From NCBI RefSeq assembly GCF_026712185.1, contig NZ_JAPPUX010000003.1, positions 186,001 to 250,000 of the forward strand: DNA of 64,000 bases. The letters are read 5' to 3'. The translations under genes were made by a program, and so were the position numbers. The stretch comes from Nocardioides pini (GTDB lineage: Bacteria > Actinomycetota > Actinomycetes > Propionibacteriales > Nocardioidaceae). Below the pieces are notes generated by a model. The model searched no databases. It was not told the DNA's origin and was given only the letters and a program-made list of their open reading frames with translations. How positions within the stretch are numbered: position 1 is the first letter of the stretch; each line of letters opens with the position of its first letter. Below are positions 1-7,937 of this stretch, piece by piece.

Positions 1-83
1 GCGACGACCGCGACCCGCGCGAGGACCGTTCGGGCAAGGGCGACGACTGGTACCGCGACCAGGTGCCGCCGCACCACGGCTGA
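1..83 (+). CDS. C-terminal end of an unidentified protein (partial)
   Basis: An open frame runs in from the left edge and stops at TGA 81-83. The visible 26 residues are very charged (DDRDPREDRSGKGDDW) and end in QVPPHHG. There is no domain in so short a tail, so no function can be given. It points toward the convergent mscL gene, with two direct repeats and a hairpin between them. Confidence 0.5.
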   Translation, partial: DDRDPREDRSGKGDDWYRDQVPPHHG

Positions 84-115
84 AGACCCGGTGCCGGGTG
101 CGCCGCCGTCTCGAG

Positions 116-246
116 CGGTGGCCCACCCACATTCGTACGCCGTCAAACGTGGCTCACGCACCGCCGGGCGGCGTGTCACGGCGGTTGCGCCGACGGGCGG
201 TGGCCCACCCACATTCGTACGCCGTCGAAGGTGGCTCACGCACCGC
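116..246. repeat. Two copies of a 49-bp intergenic repeat
   Basis: Copies lie at 116-164 and 198-246, 82 bp apart start to start. They agree at 47 of 49 positions and begin CGGTGGCCCACCCACATTCG. Each is a loose inverted repeat: the left side CGGTG...CCAC.TTCG resembles the reverse complement of the right side. They sit between the partial gene and mscL and encode nothing recognisable. Confidence 0.8.
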
Positions 247-274
247 TCCGCAGGCGCCCCCGGAGACGACGAAC

Positions 275-300
275 GGCCCGCCCCCGGTCGGGGACGGGCC
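275..300 (-). terminator. Hairpin downstream of mscL
   Basis: The arms GGCCCGCCCCCG and CGGGGACGGGCC pair with one mismatch. The hairpin starts about 25 bases after the mscL stop on the minus strand, so it probably ends that transcript. There is no long U tract, as is usual in this GC-rich window. Confidence 0.5.
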
Positions 301-325
301 GGACGAAGCCGTCGGCGGGCGCGGG

Positions 326-676
326 TCAGGCGGCGCCGCCGCGGGCGCGGAGCAGGTCGCGGATCTCCTCGAGGAGCGCGACGTCGGGCGCCGCGCCGGC
401 CTCCTCGGTGGGGAAGAACCGCTCGCGCGCCTTCGTGTAGGGCAGCACGATGAAGAAGTAGACGACCGCGCCCATGATGAGGAACGAGATCAGGGCGTTG
501 AGGAACGCGCCGAAGCTCTGCTCCTCGGTGGAGAACAGGTCGGAGCTGTCGGGCAGCAGTCCGGTGAGCCAGGCGGTGAAGGTGGTGACGACCGCAGCGA
601 AGGCCAGGGCCATGATCAGGCCGGTGGCGATCTCGATGAGGTTGCCCTTGAGGACGAATGCCTTGAAGCCGCTCAT
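326..676 (-). CDS. mscL: Large-conductance mechanosensitive channel MscL
   Basis: This 116-aa membrane protein is expected to form the pentameric channel that releases solutes on osmotic downshock. The start MSGFKAFVLKGNLIEIATGL resembles the MscL N-terminal helix, which runs into TM1. A loop follows, then TM2 (about residues 56-80, ending in FFIVLPYTKARERF), then a short charged C-terminal helix (EEIRDLLRARG). The ATG at 676 has a purine-rich GAGAGAGAT just upstream; the same frame stays open to 895, but that extension is arginine-rich with no family similarity. In M. tuberculosis mscL also lies near the zinc-ribbon, cyclo-ligase, uridylyltransferase and moeA genes, as here. Confidence 0.9.
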   Translation of the reverse strand: MSGFKAFVLKGNLIEIATGLIMALAFAAVVTTFTAWLTGLLPDSSDLFSTEEQSFGAFLNALISFLIMGAVVYFFIVLPYTKARERFFPTEEAGAAPDVALLEEIRDLLRARGGAA

Positions 677-737
677 TGCTGGATCTCTCTCTGCTGGGGC
701 CCCGAGAGGAGCCACGGACGAGTGAACGGTCTTCACG

Positions 738-1370
738 CTAGCGGCTCCACGACACGGTGAGGTACTTCGTGAGCGACGCGCCGGCGATCGTCGTCGCCTC
801 GGCCGCCGTCGCCCCGACCACGACCAGCGCACCGCCGGATCCGCCGGCCGGTCCCTCGGGCACCCCCGTCGGGGTCGCGAGGACCGTGACGTCACGGGCC
901 ACGAGGGAGGCCTCGCCGGTGCCCGGGTCGGTGGCGAGGAGGTCGACCGTGTCGCCCGCGCGCAGCAGCGTGGCCATGCCGGCGTCGGGCAGTCGGACCG
1001 GCACGATCGTCTCCCCGGGCTGCGCGAGCGCCAGGCCCGGCCCGACGAGGCGTACGTCGGTCACGACCTCGCCGCGGCCGATCGGCGCCGCCAGCACCCG
1101 CCCGGTCGGGGCCGTCGCGGCCTCGGCCGGCACGAGGTCGGCCGGCCAGTCACGGGCGACGACGTCGTCGCCGGCGAGGAGCGCACCCGAAGGCAGGTCG
1201 CGCGCGGCGACCAGCACCTCGACGGTCTCGGCCGGCGGCGGGGCGAGGGTGCGCAGCGCGGCGAGGGCGGCGACGGCGGTGAGCGCGAAGGCGATCAGCC
1301 GACGACGGCGCCGCAGCTGGTGGCGTACGGCGCGCAGCCGACGCCTGGCCGGTGGGAGTCCCGGGAACAT
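738..1370 (-). CDS. SAF-domain membrane-anchored protein (CpaB/RcpC-like)
   Basis: The protein is 210 aa. An arginine-rich N-terminus (residues 1-24) is followed by one membrane segment (about 25-43, LIAFALTAVAALAALRTLA). A SAF domain then begins around VEVLVAARDLPSGALLAGDD. The next part (VPVRLPDAGMATLLRAGDTVDLL) resembles the RcpC/CpaB half of Flp-pilus assembly proteins. No other pilus genes are nearby, so a pilus role is not supported. Related stand-alone SAF proteins are common next to this zinc-ribbon gene in actinobacteria. Exact role unknown. Confidence 0.75.
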   Translation of the reverse strand: MFPGLPPARRRLRAVRHQLRRRRRLIAFALTAVAALAALRTLAPPPAETVEVLVAARDLPSGALLAGDDVVARDWPADLVPAEAATAPTGRVLAAPIGRGEVVTDVRLVGPGLALAQPGETIVPVRLPDAGMATLLRAGDTVDLLATDPGTGEASLVARDVTVLATPTGVPEGPAGGSGGALVVVGATAAEATTIAGASLTKYLTVSWSR

Positions 1371-1473
1371 GCACCGACGCTAGGCCCGGGCGGCCGGCTC
1401 CCGCTCAGCCTGTCCACAGGGGGTCTCGTGACGGTCGCTGCGCGACCTCCTCGACCGGCGACGGGGCGGTCGG

Positions 1474-1770
1474 TCAGTCCGACGAGCTGGACGACGAGCT
1501 GGACGACGAGCTCGACGAGCTGGTCGACGGGGTCGGGGTCGACGAGGCGCTGGAGTCGGCGGACGAGGACGCCGGCGCCGAGGAACTGGCGCTCGAGCGG
1601 CTGTCGGTGCGGTAGAAGCCCGAGCCCTTGAAGACCACGCCGACGGCGTTGAACAGCTTGCGCAGCCGGCCGTCGCACTCGGGGCAGACGGTCAGGGCGT
1701 CCTCGCTGAAGCTCTGGAACTGCTCGAAGGAGTGGCCGCACTCGGTGCAGGCGTACTGGTAGGTCGGCAT
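1474..1770 (-). CDS. FmdB-family zinc-ribbon protein with polyserine tail
   Basis: The protein is 98 aa. Residues 1-45 form a zinc ribbon of the FmdB/CxxC_CxxC regulatory type: MPTYQYACTECGHSFE, then CPECDGRLRKLF, giving two CxxC pairs. GVVFKGSGFY is also typical of the family. From about residue 57 the chain is almost all serine and alanine and ends in a run of about 16 serines, encoded by a short GAC/GAG/CTC tandem array at about 1476-1530. The ATG at 1770 is preceded by AGAGGA; a longer frame to 1851 lacks family similarity. Function is not established for the family. Confidence 0.85.
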   Translation of the reverse strand: MPTYQYACTECGHSFEQFQSFSEDALTVCPECDGRLRKLFNAVGVVFKGSGFYRTDSRSSASSSAPASSSADSSASSTPTPSTSSSSSSSSSSSSSSD

Positions 1771-1874
1771 GTGGGTCCTCTGACAGCGACGGTGGTGCGG
1801 GATCGGCCGGGCCGGCGCGACGCGCTGGCACTCGGGCCCTTCGACTGCCAATGGTACGGCACAATGGTCGAGCG

Positions 1875-4586
1875 ATGACCGAGCCTGCCGACACCTCCGA
1901 CGCCACCGACGCGCCCGCCACCTCTCCCGCCACCTCTCCCACCACCCCGCCCCCCACCTCGCCCGCCGCGACCGGGCAGGCCGACCCGGCCGAGGGCTCC
2001 GGGCGCGGCTCGCGCTGGCAGGCCTTCAGGCGGGCGCCGCGCGCGGTGCGGTGGACGGCCTGGATCGCGCTGGGCCTCGTGGTGCTGCTGCTGGTGCTCG
2101 CCGTGGCCGTCGTGGTCGTCGTACGCCGCCCGCTGCCGCAGACCGACGGCGAGATCGAGGTGCCCGGCCTGTCCGCGAGCGTCGAGGTGGTGCGCGACGG
2201 CCACGGCATCCCGCGGGTCTACGCCGACACCGACGCCGACCTGATGTTCGCCCAGGGCTTCGTGCACGCGCAGGAGCGCTTCTTCGAGATGGACGTCCGT
2301 CGCCACGTCACCGCGGGCCGGCTCTCGGAGATCTTCGGCCCCGACACCCTGGAGACCGACCGCTTCATCCGCACCATGGGCTGGCGACGCGTCGCCGAGC
2401 GCGAGTGGGCCCTCCTCGAGCCCGCGACCCGCGACGCGCTGACGGCGTACGCCGCCGGGGTCAACGCCTACCTCGCCGACCGCAGCCCCTTGCAGCTCGC
2501 GGCGGAGTACAGCGTGCTGGGGCTCACCGGCCTCGACTACACGCCGGCGGAGTGGGAGCCGGTCGACTCGCTGGCGTGGCTCAAGGCGATGGCGTGGGAC
2601 CTGCGCGGCAACATGGACGCCGAGGTCGACCGGGTGCTGCTCTCGCTCGACCACACCGACGACGAGATCGCCGACCTGTGGCCCGACTACCCCTTCGACC
2701 AGCATCCGCCGATCGTCGGCGGCGGTGGTGTCGTCGACGGCGTCTTCGAGCAGAACGCGACCGGCAACGCGACCCGCAACCCGCGCCGCCCGGCGTACGC
2801 CCCGGGTGTCGTCGCCGCCCTCGAGCGGGTGCGCGACCGGCTCGACGCGATGCCCGAGCTCATCGGCAAGGGGCGCGGGATCGGCAGCAACTCGTGGGTC
2901 GTCGACGGCGACCACAGCGCGACCGGCAAGCCGATCCTCGCCAACGACCCGCACCTCGGCACCAGCCAGCCCGGCATCTGGATGCAGATGGGCCTGCACT
3001 GCCGCGAGCAGGCGAGCGACTGCACGCTCGACACGGCGGGCTTCACGTTCTCCGGGGTGCCCGGCGTCATCATCGGCCACAACGCCGACATCGCGTGGGG
3101 CATGACCAACCTCGGCCCCGACGTCACCGACCTCTTCCTCGAGCAGACCGAGGGTGACGACCGCTACGTCCGCGACGGCGCGACCGAGGCGATGGAGGTG
3201 CGCACCGAGACGATCAAGGTGCGCGGCGAGGACGACGTCGAGCTGCGGGTGCGCGAGACGGTCCACGGTCCGCTGATCAGCGACGTCTCGTCGGAGTTCG
3301 CGACCGTCGGCGCCAACGCGCCGACCGACGAGCCGGGCGAGCGGGGGAGCGGGTACGCCGTCGCGCTGGCGTGGACGGCCCTCGAGCCGGCGCCGACGGC
3401 CGACGCGATCCTCGCCCTCAACCGCGCCTCGGACTGGGACTCGTTCCGTGCGGCCGCCGCCGACTTCTCCGTGCCGGCGCAGAACCTCGTCTACGCCGAC
3501 CGCGAGGGCCACATCGGCTACCAGTCGCCCGGCCGGATCCCGATCCGACGGGCCGGCAACGACGGCACGATGCCGGTGGAGGGCTGGGTCAGCGCCAACG
3601 ACTGGACCGGCGACTACATCCCCTTCGACGGGTTGCCGAGCGTGCTCGACCCGGAGGAGGGCTTCATCGCCACGGCCAACCAAGCCGTCATCGACGAGCG
3701 GTACCCCTACCTCCTGACGAAGGACTGGGACTACGGCTACCGCTCGACGCGCATCCGCGAGGTGCTCGAGGCCGAGGGCGAGCTGTCCGTCTCCGAGATG
3801 GCCGGGCTCCAGCTCGACTCGACGAACCCGATGGCCGAGACCCTCGTGCCCTACCTCCTCGACGTCGAGGCGCTGCCGTCCCCCTACTACCGCAACGCCC
3901 AGAACCTGCTGCGCGACTGGGACTTCTCCTCCCCGGCCGACAGCCCGGCCGCGGCCTACTTCAACGTCGTGTGGCGCACGATCCTCGACAAGACCTTCCA
4001 CGACGACCTGCGGCAGCGCACCTGGCCCGACGGTGGCGACCGGTGGTTCCGCGTGGTCAGCCAGATGCTGTCGGAGCCCGCCGGCCCGTGGTGGGACGAC
4101 GTCCGCACCGACGACACGGTGGAGACCCGCGACGACATCCTCCGGGCCTCACTCATCGACGCCCGCGACGAGATGACCCGGCGCCAGTCACGCGACCCCC
4201 GCCTGTGGGAGTGGGGGCGCCTGCACCGGATGAACCTCCACAGCCCCACCCTCGGCGAGTCGGGCGTCGCGCCGGTCGAGCGCCTCTTCAACCGCGACGG
4301 CTGGCAGGTGGGCGGCGGCTCGTCCATCGTCGACGCCACGTCGTGGAACGCCGTCGACGGCTTCGAGGTCACCGCCGCGCCCTCCATGCGGATGGTCGTC
4401 TCGCTCGCCGACTGGGACGACTCGCGGTGGATCAACCTCACCGGCGTCTCCGGCCACCCGGCCTCGTCGCACTACTCCGACCAGACCGAGCTCTGGGTCG
4501 ACGGCGAGACCCTGCCCTGGGCCTACACCCGCGGGGCCGTCGAGGCCGCCGCGGAGGACCGACTGGTCCTCACGCCGGCGGGGTGA
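1875..4586 (+). CDS. Penicillin acylase-family amidohydrolase, membrane-anchored
   Basis: The protein is 903 aa. A Thr/Pro-rich N-terminus and one membrane helix (around residues 66-87) are followed by the Ntn-hydrolase domain. Family signatures are SVEVVRDGHGIPRVYADT early on, GFVHAQERFFEMD, and GIGSNSWVVDG, whose second serine is the expected N-terminal nucleophile after autoprocessing. GHNADIAWGMTN and QNLVYADREGHIGYQ follow. It would cleave amides such as acyl-homoserine lactones or penicillins, but the substrate cannot be read from sequence. The ATG at 1875 is chosen over 1851 because AATGGT lies exactly six bases upstream. It converges on the cyclo-ligase gene across a palindrome cluster. 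Confidence 0.85.
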   Translation: MTEPADTSDATDAPATSPATSPTTPPPTSPAATGQADPAEGSGRGSRWQAFRRAPRAVRWTAWIALGLVVLLLVLAVAVVVVVRRPLPQTDGEIEVPGLSASVEVVRDGHGIPRVYADTDADLMFAQGFVHAQERFFEMDVRRHVTAGRLSEIFGPDTLETDRFIRTMGWRRVAEREWALLEPATRDALTAYAAGVNAYLADRSPLQLAAEYSVLGLTGLDYTPAEWEPVDSLAWLKAMAWDLRGNMDAEVDRVLLSLDHTDDEIADLWPDYPFDQHPPIVGGGGVVDGVFEQNATGNATRNPRRPAYAPGVVAALERVRDRLDAMPELIGKGRGIGSNSWVVDGDHSATGKPILANDPHLGTSQPGIWMQMGLHCREQASDCTLDTAGFTFSGVPGVIIGHNADIAWGMTNLGPDVTDLFLEQTEGDDRYVRDGATEAMEVRTETIKVRGEDDVELRVRETVHGPLISDVSSEFATVGANAPTDEPGERGSGYAVALAWTALEPAPTADAILALNRASDWDSFRAAAADFSVPAQNLVYADREGHIGYQSPGRIPIRRAGNDGTMPVEGWVSANDWTGDYIPFDGLPSVLDPEEGFIATANQAVIDERYPYLLTKDWDYGYRSTRIREVLEAEGELSVSEMAGLQLDSTNPMAETLVPYLLDVEALPSPYYRNAQNLLRDWDFSSPADSPAAAYFNVVWRTILDKTFHDDLRQRTWPDGGDRWFRVVSQMLSEPAGPWWDDVRTDDTVETRDDILRASLIDARDEMTRRQSRDPRLWEWGRLHRMNLHSPTLGESGVAPVERLFNRDGWQVGGGSSIVDATSWNAVDGFEVTAAPSMRMVVSLADWDDSRWINLTGVSGHPASSHYSDQTELWVDGETLPWAYTRGAVEAAAEDRLVLTPAG

Positions 4587-4609
4587 GTCCCACCTGCGCG
4601 TCCCGGCGG

Positions 4610-4690
4610 TCACCGGATATCCGGTGAGATCCCTGGTTATAGGTAGAGATCTCTACCTGTAACCAGGTCGGTCACCGGATATCCGGTGAC
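4610..4690. repeat. Three-palindrome cluster between convergent genes
   Basis: Two copies of the perfect palindrome TCACCGGATATCCGGTGA (4610-4627 and 4672-4689) flank a 36-bp near-perfect palindrome at 4632-4667, with arms CCTGGTTA/TAACCAGG around GGTAGAGATCTCTACC. The cluster fills the gap between the acylase (+) and cyclo-ligase (-) stops and could act as a bidirectional terminator. The second outer copy supplies the last codons and the stop of the cyclo-ligase gene (SPDIR-stop). The same 18-mer recurs at 38736, and with one mismatch at 39905. Confidence 0.9.
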
Positions 4691-5280
4691 TCCAGGGAGC
4701 CAAGCGGTCTCACCCCGGTCGACGTCAGGGCGAAGCCGACCCGTACGTCGTGGGGCTCGGCGGGCACGTCGAGCCCGACCTCGTCGTCGTACAGCACCAC
4801 GGCGACGGGGGTGCCGGGCAGGACGCGGGGGAGGGCGCGGTCGTAGCACCCGCCACCCTGGCCGAGCCGCGCGCCGACCGGTGACACCGCCGTGCCGGGC
4901 ACGAGCACGACGTCGGCCTGCGCGATCGCCGTGCGCCCGAGCCGCGGACCGGTGGGCTCCAGCAGCCCGCGCGCGGCGGGCGCCAGGCCCGGTCGGCCGG
5001 TGTAGGTGGCCCAGTCGAGGTCGAGGCCGGGCAGCACGACCGGCAGCAGCACGCGCTTGCCGGCCGCGGCCAGCGCGTCGAGGAGCAGGCCGGTGCCGGG
5101 CTCGCTCCCCACGGACACGTAGGCCGCGACCGTGGCAGCCGAACGGACCGGCTCCCAGCCGAGCGCCACGTCGGCGACGGACGCCGCGAACCCCGCGGCA
5201 GCCTCGAGCGGACGCCGCTTGCGGGCGGCCAGCACCTGGTCGCGCAGGGCGGTCTTGGCCGCCGAGTGTCCCGGTCCCAC
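4672..5280 (-). CDS. 5-formyltetrahydrofolate cyclo-ligase
   Basis: The protein is 202 aa. It would convert 5-formyl-THF to 5,10-methenyl-THF with ATP in the cytosol. Signatures are an N-terminal KTALRDQVLAARKRR helix that binds phosphate, VAAYVSVGSEPGT, and the C-terminal RLGQGGGCYDRAL loop that binds ATP and magnesium. The start is GTG at 5280. The last five residues, SPDIR, and the stop codon are contributed by the palindromic repeat at 4672-4689, so the natural C-terminus was probably extended when the repeat arrived. It is divergent from the uridylyltransferase gene. Confidence 0.88.
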   Translation of the reverse strand: MGPGHSAAKTALRDQVLAARKRRPLEAAAGFAASVADVALGWEPVRSAATVAAYVSVGSEPGTGLLLDALAAAGKRVLLPVVLPGLDLDWATYTGRPGLAPAARGLLEPTGPRLGRTAIAQADVVLVPGTAVSPVGARLGQGGGCYDRALPRVLPGTPVAVVLYDDEVGLDVPAEPHDVRVGFALTSTGVRPLGSLESPDIR

Positions 5281-5290
5281 ACCGGCAGCC

Positions 5291-5305
5291 TACGATCGAA
5301 CCATG
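5291..5305 (+). promoter_or_regulatory. -10 box and leaderless start of the uridylyltransferase gene
   Basis: TACGAT at 5291-5296 stands exactly six bases before ATG 5303. With transcription beginning about seven bases after the -10 box, the mRNA would start at the A of ATG. There is no Shine-Dalgarno sequence. The same layout recurs across the window (see findings). Confidence 0.6.
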
Positions 5306-6715
5306 GCAAGCAAGGGCAATCCGCAGGGCCTCGAGCTCGCGCGCCAGAAGATGCGCGAGGCCGGGGTCGACGACGTCGCCGTCGACACGTTCGCGCACTA
5401 CTACCGTCTCCTCGAGCACGGCGAGACCGGCATGATCCCCGAGGCCACCATCGAGCCGCTCGACATGGAGTCGCTGGCCGACGTCGAGGTCGACGAGGAG
5501 ACCGCAGCGGAGGCCATCCGCAAGACGGCGGTCATCAAGCTCAACGGCGGTCTCGGCACGTCGATGGGCATGGAGCGTGCGAAGTCGTTGCTGTGCGTGC
5601 GCCGCGGCCTGAGCTTCCTCGACATCATCGCCCGGCAGGTGCTGCACCTCCGCCGGCAGTACGACGCCACGCTGCCGCTGCTGTTCATGAACTCCTTCCG
5701 CACCTCGGCCGACACGATGGCCGCCCTCGCGCGCTACGAGGACCTGCCGGTCGAGGGCCTGCCGCTGGAGTTCCTGCAGAACAAGGAGCCCAAGCTCCTC
5801 GCCGCCGACCTGATGCCCGCGTCCTACCCGAAGCAGCCCGACCTCGAGTGGTGCCCGCCCGGCCACGGCGACATCTACACCGCGCTGCGCGGCACCGGCC
5901 TGCTGGCGCGGCTCCTCGACGCGGGCTACCGCTACGTCTTCGTCTCCAACTCCGACAACCTCGGCGCGGTCCCCGACGCGCGGGTGGCCGGCTGGTTCGC
6001 CCAGAGCGGCGCGCCGTTCGCGATCGAGGCCGTGCGTCGTACGCCGTCGGACCGCAAGGGCGGGCACTTCGCCCGCCGCAAGGCCGACGGCCGCATCGTG
6101 CTCCGCGAGTCCGCGCAGACGCTCGACGCCGACAAGGAGGCGCTCGCCGACCTCAGCCGTCACCAGTTCTGCTCGACCAACAACCTGTGGTTCGACCTGC
6201 AGGCGATGGTCGAGGCGCTCGACGCCCGTGGCGGCATCCTCGGCCTGCCGCTGATCAAGAACGTCAAGCACCTCGACCCGGCCGACAGCTCCACCCCGGA
6301 GGTCATCCAGATCGAGACCGCGATGGGCGCGGCGATCGAGGTGTTCGAGGGTGCGCTCACGATCGAGGTGGGTCGCGACCGCTTCGTCCCGGTCAAGACG
6401 ACCGACGACCTGCTCGTGCTGCGCTCCGACGTCTACGACCTCGGCCGCGACTTCGTGCTCGACCAGGCCGGCGACGAGGTGCCGTTCGTGTCGCTCGACG
6501 GCACCTTCTACAAGCTGGTCGGCGACTTCGACAAGCGCTTCCCCGAGGGCGCCCCGTCGCTGCGGGAGGCCGAGTCGTTCACCGTCGAGGGCGACTGGAC
6601 CTTCGGCAAGGGCGTGCGCGTCGTCGGTGACGTCGCGCTGGAGGCCTCGGCCGCCCAGCGCGTCGAGGGCGGCACGGTGCTGAGCCAGGACCCGGCCCAG
6701 GACAGCGATGGCTGA
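5303..6715 (+). CDS. UTP--glucose-1-phosphate uridylyltransferase (UDPGP family)
   Basis: The protein is 470 aa. It makes UDP-glucose from UTP and glucose-1-phosphate. It belongs to the eukaryote-like UDPGP type, longer than the 300-aa GalU type. The nucleotide-binding signature AVIKLNGGLGTSMGMERAKS is at about residues 75-95. PLLFMNSFRTS, LEFLQNKEPKL, GHGDIYTAL and YVFVSNSDNLGA follow in family order. A frame extending to 5132 overlaps the divergent gene and is ignored. The gene overlaps moeA by 8 bases, so the two are probably co-transcribed, as in mycobacteria. Confidence 0.9.
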   Translation: MASKGNPQGLELARQKMREAGVDDVAVDTFAHYYRLLEHGETGMIPEATIEPLDMESLADVEVDEETAAEAIRKTAVIKLNGGLGTSMGMERAKSLLCVRRGLSFLDIIARQVLHLRRQYDATLPLLFMNSFRTSADTMAALARYEDLPVEGLPLEFLQNKEPKLLAADLMPASYPKQPDLEWCPPGHGDIYTALRGTGLLARLLDAGYRYVFVSNSDNLGAVPDARVAGWFAQSGAPFAIEAVRRTPSDRKGGHFARRKADGRIVLRESAQTLDADKEALADLSRHQFCSTNNLWFDLQAMVEALDARGGILGLPLIKNVKHLDPADSSTPEVIQIETAMGAAIEVFEGALTIEVGRDRFVPVKTTDDLLVLRSDVYDLGRDFVLDQAGDEVPFVSLDGTFYKLVGDFDKRFPEGAPSLREAESFTVEGDWTFGKGVRVVGDVALEASAAQRVEGGTVLSQDPAQDSDG

Positions 6716-7937
6716 CCTGCTGCCCGTTGCCGACTACGTCGAGCGCATCCTCGCCACGATCTCCCCGCTGCCGGCCTTCCCGCAGCCCCTGATGGAGGCG
6801 CTCGGGCTGGCGCTGGCCGAGGACGTGGTCGCGCCGATCTCGCTGCCGAGCTTCGACAACTCCGCGATGGACGGCTACGCCGTGGTCGCCGAGGACGTCG
6901 CCGCCGCGACCGAGGACGCCCCGGTCACCCTCCCCGTGGTCGGCGAGATCGGTGCCGGCCAGTCGTCGATCCTGGCCCTGTCGCCCGGCACGGCGGTCAA
7001 GATCATGACCGGCGCCCCGGTGCCGGCCGGTGCCACCACGGTGGTGCCCTACGAGTGGACCGACCGCGGCGTCGCCCAGGTCCGCATCGACCGCCCGGCG
7101 GCGCCCGGGCAGCACATCCGGCCGACCGGCGACGACATCACCGAGGGCGACATGCTGCTGGAGGAGGGCACGGTCCTCGGGCCGCGCCACCTCGGCATGC
7201 TCGCCGCCGTCGGTCGCGCGACCGTCCGCACGCGGCCCCGCCCGCGGGTCGTGGTCATCTCCACCGGCTCCGAGCTGCGCGACCCCGGCACGCCGCTGGG
7301 CCGCGACTCGATCTACGACGGCAACTCCTACCTCCTGGCCGCCGCCGCCCGCGCGGCCGGCGCGATCGCCTACCGCGTCGGCATCGTGCCCGACGAGGCG
7401 CACGCGTTCACCGAGGCGCTGAGCGACCAGCTCGTCCGCGCCGACCTGGTCGTCACCAGCGGCGGCGTGAGCGAGGGCGACTTCGACGTCGTCAAGGAGT
7501 CGCTGTCCTACCACGGCACGATGTGGTTCGGCGGCGTCGGGATGCAGCCCGGCAAGCCGCAGGGCTTCGGCACCGTCGGCGAGGACGACACCCCGGTCTT
7601 CACCCTGCCCGGCAACCCGGTCTCGTCCTACGTCTCGTTCGAGATGTTCGTGCTGCCGGCGATCCGCCGGATGATGGGCAAGCTGCCCTACGTCCGGCCC
7701 GCCGGGCGCGCCCGCCTCACCCACGGGCTGTCGTCTCCGGAGGGCAAGGTGCAGCTCGTGCGCGGCCACTACGAGACCGACCGTGGCGGCAGCTTCGTCT
7801 CGCCCGTCGGCGGCCACGGCTCGCACCTCATCGGTGACCTCGCCACGGCCAACTGCCTCATCGAGGTGCCCGCCGACACGACCGCGATCCCCGCCGGCGA
7901 GATGGTCGCCATCCGCAGGCTCGACGAGGAGTTCTGA
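6708..7937 (+). CDS. moeA: Molybdopterin molybdotransferase MoeA / gephyrin-like Glp
   Basis: The protein is 409 aa. MoeA inserts molybdate into adenylylated molybdopterin. Domains in order: N-terminal MoeA domain (DNSAMDGYAVVAEDV at about 50; GAPVPAGATTVVPYEWT), the MogA-like domain (VVVISTGSELRDPGTPLG; VVTSGGVSEGDFDVVKE; QPGKPQGFG; LPGNPVSSYVSFEMFV), and a C-terminal beta domain. It overlaps the uridylyltransferase stop and the moaC start. The Corynebacterium homologue encoded next to GlpR (Glp) is described as a gephyrin-like FtsZ-binding division protein. Since a SepX/GlpR-like gene lies 1.6 kb downstream, a division role is possible here too. Confidence 0.9.
   Translation: MADLLPVADYVERILATISPLPAFPQPLMEALGLALAEDVVAPISLPSFDNSAMDGYAVVAEDVAAATEDAPVTLPVVGEIGAGQSSILALSPGTAVKIMTGAPVPAGATTVVPYEWTDRGVAQVRIDRPAAPGQHIRPTGDDITEGDMLLEEGTVLGPRHLGMLAAVGRATVRTRPRPRVVVISTGSELRDPGTPLGRDSIYDGNSYLLAAAARAAGAIAYRVGIVPDEAHAFTEALSDQLVRADLVVTSGGVSEGDFDVVKESLSYHGTMWFGGVGMQPGKPQGFGTVGEDDTPVFTLPGNPVSSYVSFEMFVLPAIRRMMGKLPYVRPAGRARLTHGLSSPEGKVQLVRGHYETDRGGSFVSPVGGHGSHLIGDLATANCLIEVPADTTAIPAGEMVAIRRLDEEF

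Noticed and set aside
1405..1425. DnaA box-like CTGTCCACAG near 1410
   Set aside because: It is a short palindrome differing from the DnaA box at its 5' end and lies alone downstream of the SAF gene start with no supporting context.
1692..4001. 769-codon open frame antisense to the penicillin acylase gene
   Set aside because: Long antisense frames are common at this GC content. The translation is low-complexity Arg/Val/Gly/Ala sequence with no domain, and the plus-strand gene is a clear enzyme.
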